From Candidatus Roizmanbacteria bacterium RIFCSPLOWO2_01_FULL_40_13 (lineage in GTDB: Bacteria; Patescibacteriota; Microgenomatia; UBA1406; GWC2-37-13), in assembly GCA_001789745.1 (NCBI GenBank), contig MGAN01000004.1:64064-128063 (forward strand): 64,000 bases of DNA, given 5' to 3'. Made by a program: the position numbers and the translations under genes. The notes beneath the pieces were generated by a model. It was not told the DNA's origin. It saw only the letters and a program-made list of their open reading frames with translations, and made no database searches. Below, piece by piece: positions 9,583-19,055 of this stretch. Position 1 is the stretch's first letter, and each line of letters starts with the position of its first letter.

Positions 9583-9722
9583 TTTGCAGTTAAGATATAC
9601 AATGAAAGTCCAATTGTCTATGGATTATAATCTACAAAACTTATAATTTGGAACTCTATAACAATCTATTTTTTATGAATCGTATGTAGATTATAATCTG
9701 CACTAGTCTTGCTTTGAATTAT

Positions 9723-10814
9723 TTATTCGAGAAAATCTTTAAGTTTACGCGCCCGGGTGGGATGTTTTAATTTGCGAATTGCTTTTGCTTCAATCTGTCG
9801 AATTCTTTCGCGAGTTACCTTAAACTCTCTTCCGACTTCTTCCAATGTTTTAGGTTTACTGCCTTCAAGCCCAAATCTCATAATCAATACCTTCCGCTCA
9901 CGAGGAGAGAGAGTCTCCAGCACTCTGCCTAATGCGTCTTTCAATAGTTCGCGGGAAACCTTGTCATATAAAGTTGGTTGATTTTGATCTGCGACAAACT
10001 GTTCCAATGTAGCCTCTCTGTCATCCCCGACAGGTGTTGAAAGTGATTTGGGTTGTTGAGATATTTTAGTCAGATTCTCAACTTCCTCAACCGACATCAT
10101 CAGTTCTCTCGCGATTTCTTTAATCGTAGGCTCTCGACCCAATTTTTGCGTTAATCTCCTCTGTGCTTTATAGTAGCGATTTATATGGTCGACCATATGG
10201 ACAGGAATTCTGATGGTTCGCGATTGATCTGCTATGGCACGAGTTATTGCCTGTCTTATCCACCAGGTGGCATAGGTTGAAAATTTAAAACCGCGTCTCC
10301 AATCATACTTTTCGACTCCCCTAATGAGTCCTCTATTGCCTTCCTGAATCAAATCCAGGAATGAAAGGCGTCTTCCCAGATATTTTTTGGCAATTGATAC
10401 AACCAGTCTTAGATTGGCTTTGATTAGTTTTTCTTTGGCTTTAAGGTCGTTTTTTTCGTATCTTTTTGCCAGTGATATTTCTTCTTCAAAAGTTAATAAA
10501 GGAGTCTTTCCTATCTCTTTCAAATACATCTTAATCGGGTCGAGCGACTCTCCGTGTTTTAAAACTACCAGTTTTTCCAATTCTTTTTCTATCTCTTCTG
10601 CCGATTTGTTAGCGTCTGATTCCTCTCGAGTTGAGATAGTTTCAAAGATATCTATACCGGTTTTTAGGGCACGGTCAAAAAACATATCTATCTCTTCTAT
10701 ATGCTTTTCCGGCTCGGGATAGATCAGAAGAATGTCATCCTGGACTAAAAAACCGTCTTCTTCACCTTGCCTCAACAGCTCGTTTAAAGTTTTTGGGAAT
10801 TTGTGCTTTGCCAT
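9723..10814 (-). CDS. rpoD: RNA polymerase sigma-70 factor
   Basis: Regions 2-4: [56 protein letters not shown]. Confidence 0.97.
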   Translation of the reverse strand: MAKHKFPKTLNELLRQGEEDGFLVQDDILLIYPEPEKHIEEIDMFFDRALKTGIDIFETISTREESDANKSAEEIEKELEKLVVLKHGESLDPIKMYLKEIGKTPLLTFEEEISLAKRYEKNDLKAKEKLIKANLRLVVSIAKKYLGRRLSFLDLIQEGNRGLIRGVEKYDWRRGFKFSTYATWWIRQAITRAIADQSRTIRIPVHMVDHINRYYKAQRRLTQKLGREPTIKEIARELMMSVEEVENLTKISQQPKSLSTPVGDDREATLEQFVADQNQPTLYDKVSRELLKDALGRVLETLSPRERKVLIMRFGLEGSKPKTLEEVGREFKVTRERIRQIEAKAIRKLKHPTRARKLKDFLE

Positions 10815-10845
10815 TTTTGTTGGGTAAACGATGTAATTTTTTATT

Positions 10846-12618
10846 TTATAACGCTACAATCTTTTTTTCCACATCAGTGAGTTCTTTGCTTATTGACTTT
10901 AAATCTGTTTTAACCGTTTCGTCGTCAGACTTATCCGATGACAATAATTGAGAGATTTTGCGTTTTAGACTATATCTTTTGGCTTCATAAACTAATTTCT
11001 CTATCTTTTCATTTTTAATTTCAATCTCGGTTGAAGCAAAAAGATATAACTCGTCAAAAGTCGATAGAAGTTCTGGGGAAAGTCTCGGGCTAAAATCATC
11101 CAAATGAAAACTTCTGGATTTCTTTTTATAGTTCAGAAAGAGTTGACAGATTTTTTGGTAAGACGGTACGGAAAAATCATCCAATGTAAAAGTTTTAAAG
11201 ATGTCCTCTGCCAGCTGGAAAGGGCTGCTGCTTTGGAATATTCTGCTCAATAGATATTTCTGTATAACCACTTCTCTCATCATCTCGCTAGCAGATTTTT
11301 TCTGGGTGATCACGGAAAATCTTTGCTTCCTCTTCCTTCTTAAATTTCTGATCAGAGCCTCCACGCTGTTTTCGGTTACATCCAATACAGAAGCAACTTT
11401 TTTGACATAGTGGGACAACACAATCGGATTTTTGATCTTTCCTATAAATTCGCTTACCTCTTCAGCAAACTGTTTTTTTCCATAGGCGTCGGCTATCGGA
11501 TTCTTTTTTTGCGCAACATCAATAATAAAATCGTAAAAAGGAATAGGATTCTTTATTAATTTTTTAAATTTAACAAGGTCGGATCTTATAGCTTCATCCG
11601 GGTCTTTAGCATAATCGATTGTAACAACGCCTATGTTAAATTCAAGGTCTTCTGCTTCAATTATAGCTTTCTTCATCGATTCTTCCCCGGCTTGGTCGCT
11701 ATCCATAGCCAGAGTAATCTGATCCGTATATCTTTTTAAATACGTCAATTGTTCCCTGGTTACCGCAGATCCTTTGATAGCTGCGATATTGGTAATGCCC
11801 GCTTGATAGGAGGAAATCATATCGAATTCACCTTCAACCAGATAGATATTATTTTCTTTTTTGACGCTTTCTTTGGCTAGGTCTATGCCAAATAAGGTCT
11901 CTCTTTTGTGATAAAGAGGGGTTTCGGGGGTATTTATATATTTTGCATCTTTCGCACTCTTCTCCAAAGTCCTACCGGAGAATCCGATTATATTCCCGCG
12001 CGCATCTTTGATCGGGAAAATTAGTCTTCCCCTAAATCTGTCGTAAGAGAAACCTCTGTTTCCCCTAACTAAAAGTCCGCTTTCCAACAGTTCCCCTTCA
12101 TTATGCTTTTTTTTAAGTAAAAATTTGTACAGTGAGTCCCAAGATTGTGGCGCATACCCAAGCTGAAATTTTTTAATTATTTTTGTTTCAATCGAGCGGT
12201 TTCTCAAATACTTTAAGGCTTTTGTCCCAAAGCGTGACTTTTGCAGAATAAATTCAAAAAATTCGGCAGCCAGGTTATTAATGGCAATTAGTCGTTCTTT
12301 TTTTTTCCAGACTTTATCCTCAAAGTTGACTTTTGTCAGCTTTACTCCTGCTTTTTCAGCCAACTCTTTTAAAGCCTCGCTAAAAGTTAGATTCTCCCAC
12401 TTCATCAAAAACTTAAAAATGTCCCCACCCTCCTGACAAGAACCGAAGCAATGCCAGATCTGACGATCGGAAGAGACAATGAATGACGGCGTTTTCTCCT
12501 GATGAAATGGGCACAAGGTTTTGAAATTTCTCCCGGTTTTATTAAGTGGAATGAAGGAGCTGATATAGGAAACAATGTCCAGCTTGTGTTTTATATCGTC
12601 GGTTGCATTTTCCATCAC
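10846..12618 (-). CDS. dnaG: DNA primase
   Basis: [11 protein letters not shown] zinc-binding domain, [23 protein letters not shown] domain. Confidence 0.96.
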   Translation of the reverse strand: MMENATDDIKHKLDIVSYISSFIPLNKTGRNFKTLCPFHQEKTPSFIVSSDRQIWHCFGSCQEGGDIFKFLMKWENLTFSEALKELAEKAGVKLTKVNFEDKVWKKKERLIAINNLAAEFFEFILQKSRFGTKALKYLRNRSIETKIIKKFQLGYAPQSWDSLYKFLLKKKHNEGELLESGLLVRGNRGFSYDRFRGRLIFPIKDARGNIIGFSGRTLEKSAKDAKYINTPETPLYHKRETLFGIDLAKESVKKENNIYLVEGEFDMISSYQAGITNIAAIKGSAVTREQLTYLKRYTDQITLAMDSDQAGEESMKKAIIEAEDLEFNIGVVTIDYAKDPDEAIRSDLVKFKKLIKNPIPFYDFIIDVAQKKNPIADAYGKKQFAEEVSEFIGKIKNPIVLSHYVKKVASVLDVTENSVEALIRNLRRKRKQRFSVITQKKSASEMMREVVIQKYLLSRIFQSSSPFQLAEDIFKTFTLDDFSVPSYQKICQLFLNYKKKSRSFHLDDFSPRLSPELLSTFDELYLFASTEIEIKNEKIEKLVYEAKRYSLKRKISQLLSSDKSDDETVKTDLKSISKELTDVEKKIVAL

Positions 12619-12675
12619 CCATATTGTACCATGGAGCTTCCATCCTCTTGTTTTTTTTTACGCGAATAAACTATA

Positions 12676-14142
12676 ATGACTTCTATGCTTTATCTTTTTA
12701 TCGATAAAAATATAGTTAAAGTTTTATATCTTAAAAAATCACTTCTTGGCCAGTATGAAACTAAAGTTTTTTCCAAAACTTATCAAGCCTCCGATCTTTT
12801 AGAAAATGGAAAAATCGTCAATATTGATTTTGTAGCGTCAGCTGTAAAAGAAGCCTTGCAATCACTTACAAATGACGGTGTTAAAACAAAGGAGGTTTTA
12901 CTGATCCTGCCTCAAGAAGCCTATACGACTTTGCGCATCCATGTGCCTGCGGAAATAACAACTTCTGCCGTCCCGGCTTTTATCAACGATAAGGTTAAAG
13001 CCAACCTGTCTATCAACCTGGACGACTGCAAATTTGACTGGTTTATCGAAGATGGCGCTAAGGAAAAATATATCTACTTTTTTGCCGTAGATAAAGATAA
13101 TTTAGCCCTTTTTCAACAAGCTTTACAGCTGATCGAACTAAAAGTGCAAAAGGTTTTACCCGAGTCGGTTGCTTATTTTAAGTTATTCCAAAAAACTTTA
13201 AGAAAGGAGAAGAAAGAAAACATATTTTATGTAGCTTATGAAAACAATCGCTTAACCGGACTGCTTTACGACTCATTCGGTCAACTATCATCCGATAAAT
13301 GGAACGCGGATCTTGATAAAGATAAAAAAATTGGGCAGGTTCTTAAAGAAAAGGTCGACGAGCTTAATACAAAGGGTATCAAGCTCAATCGCCTCATCCT
13401 GGCAGGAGCTCAATCAGATAAGGTAAGACAGGATACATTCACCAAAGAGATCGGTGTCTGGACAAATCCTATCAAAAGAATAATACCGGAATTTTACCAG
13501 GAATACCTGAAGCTGCTTATCGGTTCAACTAACAAACCTTTTTCCATCTTATCCTATGAAGTTTGCATCGGTACATTTATCTTCAACGAGCAGAATAAGA
13601 AATTCTCTCTCTTAAACGACTCAGGAGGTGGCAGGATGAAAAAAATACTTACCCTTCCCCGGGTCAATCTTGCCAAAAAAGAAGTGCTGATTTTTTTGGC
13701 TTCATTTATTGTCTCCTTTATCTTCTTTTTATTGATATCACGATCACATCTCAACCTAAAATTCAGTTTTATCCAAAAAAAGCTTGCGCCTATCGCTCAA
13801 CCTTCTCCTACTCCCCCGCCCGCTCGGGCAACCTCTACGCCCACTCCAGCCATTCCAAGGGAAGAGATTAAAATTAAGGTTTTAAATGGCGTTGGTACTG
13901 TAGGGTTAGCGAACGAAGTCAAAGAGCTGCTTAAGGAAAAAGGTTTTCAGGAGATTTTGACCGACAACGCCGATAATTTTAACTATCAACAATCAGAACT
14001 TCAAGTCAAAAAGTCCAAAGAGGAAATTACGTTTCTTATCAAAAGCGATCTTAAGGATAATGTTTCCTCATTTAAAGAAACCGCGCTTGATGAGGACGAA
14101 ACAGCCGACGCAGTTATTATCATCGGTTTAGACTTCAAATAG
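12676..14142 (+). CDS. PilM-like/unknown N-terminal region plus TM and LytR_C-like C-terminal domain
   Basis: EIKIKVLNGVGTVGLANEVKELLKEKGF resembles LytR_C; single TM before a Pro/Thr linker. Confidence 0.5.
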   Translation: MTSMLYLFIDKNIVKVLYLKKSLLGQYETKVFSKTYQASDLLENGKIVNIDFVASAVKEALQSLTNDGVKTKEVLLILPQEAYTTLRIHVPAEITTSAVPAFINDKVKANLSINLDDCKFDWFIEDGAKEKYIYFFAVDKDNLALFQQALQLIELKVQKVLPESVAYFKLFQKTLRKEKKENIFYVAYENNRLTGLLYDSFGQLSSDKWNADLDKDKKIGQVLKEKVDELNTKGIKLNRLILAGAQSDKVRQDTFTKEIGVWTNPIKRIIPEFYQEYLKLLIGSTNKPFSILSYEVCIGTFIFNEQNKKFSLLNDSGGGRMKKILTLPRVNLAKKEVLIFLASFIVSFIFFLLISRSHLNLKFSFIQKKLAPIAQPSPTPPPARATSTPTPAIPREEIKIKVLNGVGTVGLANEVKELLKEKGFQEILTDNADNFNYQQSELQVKKSKEEITFLIKSDLKDNVSSFKETALDEDETADAVIIIGLDFK

Positions 14143-14218
14143 CATACGCATAATTACTTTCTTGTATACCGATCGTTGATCATCCCGTCTATAGCGGTAG
14201 GGAGTGTACGAACGGTTA

Positions 14219-14420
14219 TACCCATTTTACTTACGATTTGCAGCTCTCTCGGAGCGAAAAAGCGGATTATACTTCTATTAATTGAAATCGCAATCAGTAT
14301 ATACCCCTCTAAGTTGATTTGATAAGATATCTTTAGTTGACAATTTGCAAAATCAACTAAGACGGGTATAGACGGTTATATACTGAGTAACTCGGTTGCA
14401 AACCTTAAGTTATCGAAGTA
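14219..14420 (-). mobile_element. Y-type element nested in Z
   Basis: TACCCATTTTACTTACGATTTGCAGC...TTATCGAAGTA with TA duplications at 14217-14218 and 14421-14422. Confidence 0.85.
14270..14368 (-). mobile_element. X-type element nested in Y
   Basis: TACTTCTATTAATTGAAATCGC...CTAAGACGGGTA with flanking TA at 14268-14269 and 14369-14370. Confidence 0.9.
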
Positions 14421-14468
14421 TATGCCGCTAGTAATTCAATTGCGTAGCGGTATATAATATTCAGACTT

Positions 14469-15473
14469 ATGGAAAAAGAGGAATTGGAAAAAAAATTAGA
14501 TAATATCGTCGCTAAGGTTAATTTACCTGCTAAAAAACAGGAAATATCTGAATTGGAAAAACAAACCTACGATTCTACCTTTTGGCAGGAGAGTAAAAGG
14601 GCTTCTGCAGTGATGAAAAAGATAAATGGCCTAAAAAAAGAGATCGAAGACGTCGAGATGATGCAACTTCTCATTGAAGAAAGTCAGTTCCGAGAAGCTG
14701 AAAAATTAATTAGTCAATATGAGATCCTTTTATTTCTCTCTGGAAAATACGATAAGGGAGATGCTATCTTCGCCATCCACGCAGGCCAAGGCGGCACTGA
14801 GGCTATGGATTGGACCGAAATGCTTTTTCGCATGTATACTCGCTATTTTGCCAAAAAAGACTGGATATATGAGGAATTTGATAGAGTTCCCGGAGAAGAA
14901 GCCGGCATTAAAACTACCACTATGAATGTCCACGGTACTTTTGCTTATGGTTTACTAAAATCTGAGGCAGGAGTTCATAGATTGGTTAGACAATCTCCCT
15001 TTAATGCTGATAAGTTAAGACAGACTTCTTTTGCACTGGTTGAGGTCTTACCTATTATTAAAGATCAGGAGGTAGAAATCAAAGATGAGGATCTGGAGTG
15101 GCAATTTTTCCGGAGCGGAGGTAAAGGAGGTCAAAATGTCAATAAGGTCGCAACTGCGGTCAGATTAACTCATAAACCCACAGGGATTACAGTCTCAAGC
15201 CAAGAGGAAAGGTATCAGGGAGCAAATCGCGAAAATTCCCTCAAGTTACTGCGTGCCAAGCTCTGGCAAATACAGTCGGAAAAAAAAGAAGGCGAGATTA
15301 AATCCTTCAAACAAGTCAAACTCGCCTCTTGGGGAAGACAAATAAGATCTTATGTCCTTCATCCCTACAAATTAATCAAAGATCTTCGTACGCAATACGA
15401 AGAGTCTCATGTAGAAAGAGTTTTGGACGGAGAACTAGATGAGTTCATTGAGGCATATCTAAAAAAAAGGTAA
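14469..15473 (+). CDS. prfB: Peptide chain release factor 2
   Basis: [42 protein letters not shown]. Confidence 0.96.
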   Translation: MEKEELEKKLDNIVAKVNLPAKKQEISELEKQTYDSTFWQESKRASAVMKKINGLKKEIEDVEMMQLLIEESQFREAEKLISQYEILLFLSGKYDKGDAIFAIHAGQGGTEAMDWTEMLFRMYTRYFAKKDWIYEEFDRVPGEEAGIKTTTMNVHGTFAYGLLKSEAGVHRLVRQSPFNADKLRQTSFALVEVLPIIKDQEVEIKDEDLEWQFFRSGGKGGQNVNKVATAVRLTHKPTGITVSSQEERYQGANRENSLKLLRAKLWQIQSEKKEGEIKSFKQVKLASWGRQIRSYVLHPYKLIKDLRTQYEESHVERVLDGELDEFIEAYLKKR

Positions 15474-15553
15474 GCTTCCCATTATTCCCTCCTCATCAAA
15501 GAGGAGAAGAGGTGGTTATTGTTTTTTCACATAATTCTTGCTAATCTTTTTAT

Positions 15554-16006
15554 ATGGAAAATGCCTCTCCCCCAGAAAACCTCATTCATAATTTAAATAC
15601 GGCGACTGATAATAAATCCTTTACTCTGCCCGTGTTTTTCTCGATTTTAATCATAGTAGTATTGCTTGGTGTGCTATCGGGTTTTTTTCTTGGTTCAAGA
15701 ATTAAAGCCACAAGTCAATCGACTCAACAAACCACATCGGACGAAGTTGAAAAAACAGCTGGAATCGTTGATAAAAAAACCTTTAGCGATAAAGCCGAAG
15801 GAATCTTAAGAGAAGGAGGTATCGATGGAGAGGGCAATTTTCATCTTGAACGGCCGGGAGGAGAATCACAAAATGCCTATCTTACTTCATCCACCGTCGA
15901 TCTGTCCCAATATATAGGCAAAAAAGTGAGGGTCTGGGGTCAAACATTTGCAACCGAAAAGGCCGGCTGGTTAATGGATGTAGGTTTAGTCGAAGTACTC
16001 CAATGA
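15554..16006 (+). CDS. Single-TM protein of unknown function
   Basis: 150 aa, one TM, C-terminal small beta domain (DLSQYIGKKVRVWGQTFATEKAGWLMDVGLVEV). Confidence 0.5.
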   Translation: MENASPPENLIHNLNTATDNKSFTLPVFFSILIIVVLLGVLSGFFLGSRIKATSQSTQQTTSDEVEKTAGIVDKKTFSDKAEGILREGGIDGEGNFHLERPGGESQNAYLTSSTVDLSQYIGKKVRVWGQTFATEKAGWLMDVGLVEVLQ

Positions 16007-16680
16007 TCAAATTCGAAAACGTCAGCAAAAAATTCCCTTTAGGTACTCTTGCTTTATCTGAAGTCTCTTTTGAGATAGAAGATAAGGATTTTGTTTTTTT
16101 CGTGGGACCTTCCGGTGCAGGCAAGACCACCATCCTTAAGCTAATTCTTCACGAATTTAAACCCTCAAACGGCACCATCTTGATTAATGATTTTGACGTC
16201 ACATCCAGAGAATTTTATCAGCTTGAAATGCTGCGTAGAAATATCGGTATGATCTTCCAAGACTTCAAAATTCTATTTGATAAAAATGTCTTTGAGAATA
16301 TTGCTCTGAGTTTAAAGGTATTAAGTGCAAATGATGATCAAATTACCAAAATTGTTAATCAGGCATTAGAATTGGTAGGTCTAACTAAAAAAAAGTTGTC
16401 TTTTCCAGTTCAGCTTTCGGCGGGTGAAATTCAGAGGGTCGCCATTGCTCGAGCTATTGTCGGCGATCGAGAAATCATCTTGGCAGACGAACCAACTGGC
16501 AACCTCGATCCCAAAACCACTTGGGAGATAATGAAAATTTTTAAAAAATTGGAAGGCAAAAAAACGATTCTTATCGCTACTCATAATATTGACATTGTCA
16601 ATAGTTTTCAGAAAAGAGTTCTGGTCTTAAAGCAAGGCAAACTCACTAAAGACCAAAGAAAAGGAGGGTATGAAGTATGA
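16003..16680 (+). CDS. ftsE: Cell division ATP-binding protein FtsE
   Basis: GPSGAGKTTILKLI, LSAGEIQRVAIARAIV, LADEPTGNLD; followed by FtsX. Confidence 0.92.
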   Translation: MIKFENVSKKFPLGTLALSEVSFEIEDKDFVFFVGPSGAGKTTILKLILHEFKPSNGTILINDFDVTSREFYQLEMLRRNIGMIFQDFKILFDKNVFENIALSLKVLSANDDQITKIVNQALELVGLTKKKLSFPVQLSAGEIQRVAIARAIVGDREIILADEPTGNLDPKTTWEIMKIFKKLEGKKTILIATHNIDIVNSFQKRVLVLKQGKLTKDQRKGGYEV

Positions 16681-17573
16681 ACGAGGTATTAACTTCAATT
16701 CGTCGGGCGCCGTATCAGTCTTTGGCTGCTTTTATGATCTTATTTTTTACCCTTTTCCTGTCGACTATAATGTTTGTTTCACTTAGCTTTTTTTACAGTT
16801 TACTTGGTTACGTAGAGACAAGACCGCAAGTAATAGTCTATTTTCAGACCGCAACTGAGAAAAATACGATTTTTAAAGTTCGCGATAAACTCATGAACTC
16901 AGGAAAAGTCGAATCGATTAAATATGTCTCAAAAGACGAAGCCTATCTCATCTATAAAGAGCTCAACAAAGACACTCCGTTACTGCTTGAAATGGTCTCG
17001 TCGGAGAACTTACCAGCTTCGCTTGAGGTTTTTGCCAAAAAACCAGTCTATCTTTCGGAGTTGGCCGAATTTCTCAAAAAAGAGCCGGGGGTCGACGAAG
17101 TTAACTTCCAGAAAGACATCTTAGACCGACTGCTCACTCTAACTAATATATTAAGAAAATCAACTATCGCTTTTTTTCTCTTTCTTATTTTTGTTTCAAT
17201 TCTTGTTCTCGCTACTACCACGCTCTTTAAGATCGCTTTGAAAAAAGATGAAATAGAGCTGTTGAGACTGCTGGGTGCAAGCAAGTTCTATATACAAAAA
17301 CCGTTTCTTATGGAAGCTACACTTTTTGGCGCCGCTGCTTCGTTTTGTTCATTCTTCCTGATCCTAACTCTTGTTCTCACTCTCAAGCCTTTTCTTGAAT
17401 CTTATCTAAAAGACATCCCTCGATTAACCGTTTCGTTTTTATTTACTAATTTAACCGTCTGGCCGATCAACTTGATATTTTTGGCAATTACTTTAGGTCT
17501 GTCTTTACTTTTTGGTCTTACTTTGGCTATCTTCTCAACCCTCCTTGCCACGCAAAAATATTTAAAGATGTGA
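16677..17573 (+). CDS. ftsX: Cell division permease FtsX
   Basis: 4-TM topology with extracytoplasmic domain, adjacent to ftsE. Confidence 0.9.
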   Translation: MNEVLTSIRRAPYQSLAAFMILFFTLFLSTIMFVSLSFFYSLLGYVETRPQVIVYFQTATEKNTIFKVRDKLMNSGKVESIKYVSKDEAYLIYKELNKDTPLLLEMVSSENLPASLEVFAKKPVYLSELAEFLKKEPGVDEVNFQKDILDRLLTLTNILRKSTIAFFLFLIFVSILVLATTTLFKIALKKDEIELLRLLGASKFYIQKPFLMEATLFGAAASFCSFFLILTLVLTLKPFLESYLKDIPRLTVSFLFTNLTVWPINLIFLAITLGLSLLFGLTLAIFSTLLATQKYLKM

Positions 17574-17600
17574 AATCCGGATTTTTCATTAAGTGATGTA

Positions 17601-17801
17601 TACCCATCTTAGAAGATTTTGCAAATTGTTAACTAAAGTTATCTTATAAAATCAACTAAGGAGGGGTATACTTCGATAACTTAAGGTTTGCAACTGAGTT
17701 ACTCAGTATATACCCATCTAATCCGCTTTTTCGCACTGACGAGCTGCAAATCGGAGTAAGATGGGTATATATACTGATTGCGATTTCAATTAATAGAAGT
17801 A
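17601..17801 (+). mobile_element. X-type element interrupted by a nested Y element (17669-17767)
   Basis: TACCCATCTTAGAAG...GAGGGGTA | Y | TATATACTGATTGCG...GAAGTA. Confidence 0.85.
17669..17767 (+). mobile_element. Y-type element nested in X
   Basis: TACTTCGATAACTTAAGG...TAAGATGGGTA, TA duplications at 17667-17668 and 17768-17769. Confidence 0.85.
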
Positions 17802-17821
17802 TATTTAGCTATAATTCAATT

Positions 17822-18994
17822 ATGCTCAAAAAATTCGTCGTAATATTTAACGTCATTATTTATCTAATTCTTGGTCAAGTATCCGTAGCTCAGAACAAGG
17901 CAGATGACGTACAAAAAAAAATCGGGGAATATCAAAAAAAATTAAGTGAGTTAACGTTGCAAAGAAATACACTCTCTTCTGAAATCCAGTACATGAGTCT
18001 TCAGATCAACCTGACTACCCTTAAAATTCAGGAGACGGAAGAAAAAATAATCTCGACGCAAAACGAAGTCGAAATTCTATCCTCAAGAATTGAGGGTCTT
18101 GATAATGCCCTCGATCATCTGACCAAACTGCTGCTCAAGAAAGTGGTAGAAAACTATAAAAACCGCCCGGCTTCTTTTTTTGAATTAATCTTTGATAGTC
18201 AAAACGCCAATGATTTCATCAGCCAAGTCAAATATCTCAAAACCGCCCAAGAAAACAATCAGAAACTTTTGCTTCAGGTGCAAGAAACTAAGTTTAACTT
18301 TGAAGAACAGAAAAGTCTGCGCGAAAAAAAGTCAGTTGAACTTAATGAGCTCGAAGCTCAACTTAACAGTCAAAAGGCATCACTCAATAATCAAAAAGCC
18401 GCCAAACAAAAATTACTTGAAGTGACGCAAAATGATGAAAGAGTCTATCAAAAACTTCTCGAGCGAGCCAAAGCCGAATACGCTGCCATTCAAGGCATTA
18501 TCGCAGGTGCAGGAACCGAGGCTAAACTTCGCGAGGTTAAAAAGGGTGAAAGCATTGCTACGGTGATTTCCGGAGCATCCTGCAATTCATCAGGCGGTCA
18601 CCTTCACTTTATCGTTCAAGAAGGCGGCACCGTGACAAATCCATTCAATTTTCTTAAAGCGGTAGATCATACTAACTGTTCAGGCTCAGGTTGCGGTTCA
18701 TCAGACGGTGACCCTTTCAATCCGTCGGGTGAATGGGACTGGCCCCTTAATTCCCCAATCGAGCTGGAACAAGGCTTTGGCAATACTTGGTCCGTCAGAA
18801 ATTCCTGGGTTGGGAGAATCTATAACTTTCACAATGGAATTGATATCAACGGAACTTCAAACGGCGTCTTTTCGGTTGCTGACGGAGACCTGTATCGAGG
18901 CAGTTATTCAGTAGGATGTGCTCTTCCTTATGTAAAGCTTGTTCACAAAGACTCAAATATCATAACATTTTACCTGCATGTTTACTCCCTTTGA
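17822..18994 (+). CDS. EnvC-like coiled-coil protein with M23/LytM-like C-terminal region
   Basis: Signal peptide, long coiled coil, then SGGHLHFIV and later FHNGIDING / FYLHVYSL. Confidence 0.75.
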   Translation: MLKKFVVIFNVIIYLILGQVSVAQNKADDVQKKIGEYQKKLSELTLQRNTLSSEIQYMSLQINLTTLKIQETEEKIISTQNEVEILSSRIEGLDNALDHLTKLLLKKVVENYKNRPASFFELIFDSQNANDFISQVKYLKTAQENNQKLLLQVQETKFNFEEQKSLREKKSVELNELEAQLNSQKASLNNQKAAKQKLLEVTQNDERVYQKLLERAKAEYAAIQGIIAGAGTEAKLREVKKGESIATVISGASCNSSGGHLHFIVQEGGTVTNPFNFLKAVDHTNCSGSGCGSSDGDPFNPSGEWDWPLNSPIELEQGFGNTWSVRNSWVGRIYNFHNGIDINGTSNGVFSVADGDLYRGSYSVGCALPYVKLVHKDSNIITFYLHVYSL

Positions 18995-19055
18995 AGATTT
19001 TTGTAGATTATAGTCCATTGACTCCCTCGAATCTTATTGGTCTAATAAGACTTAT

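Larger units (their letters stand above)
14167..14452 (-). mobile_element. Z-type two-hairpin element containing nested Y containing nested X
   Basis: TACCGATCGT...GTACGAACGGTTA | insert | TATGCCGCTAG...GCGGTA; un-interrupted paralogue at 63294-63381 reads ACGAACGGTTATGCCGCTAG. Confidence 0.85.

Noticed and set aside
14469-14560. Programmed +1 frameshift in prfB
   Set aside because: The ORF is continuous from ATG 14469 and the upstream sequence is repeat; no in-frame UGA with a slippery CUU is visible.
15479-15530. CCTCATCAAAGAGG hairpin followed by a T-rich stretch after prfB as terminator
   Set aside because: T-run begins ~15 nt after the stem; not a convincing intrinsic terminator.
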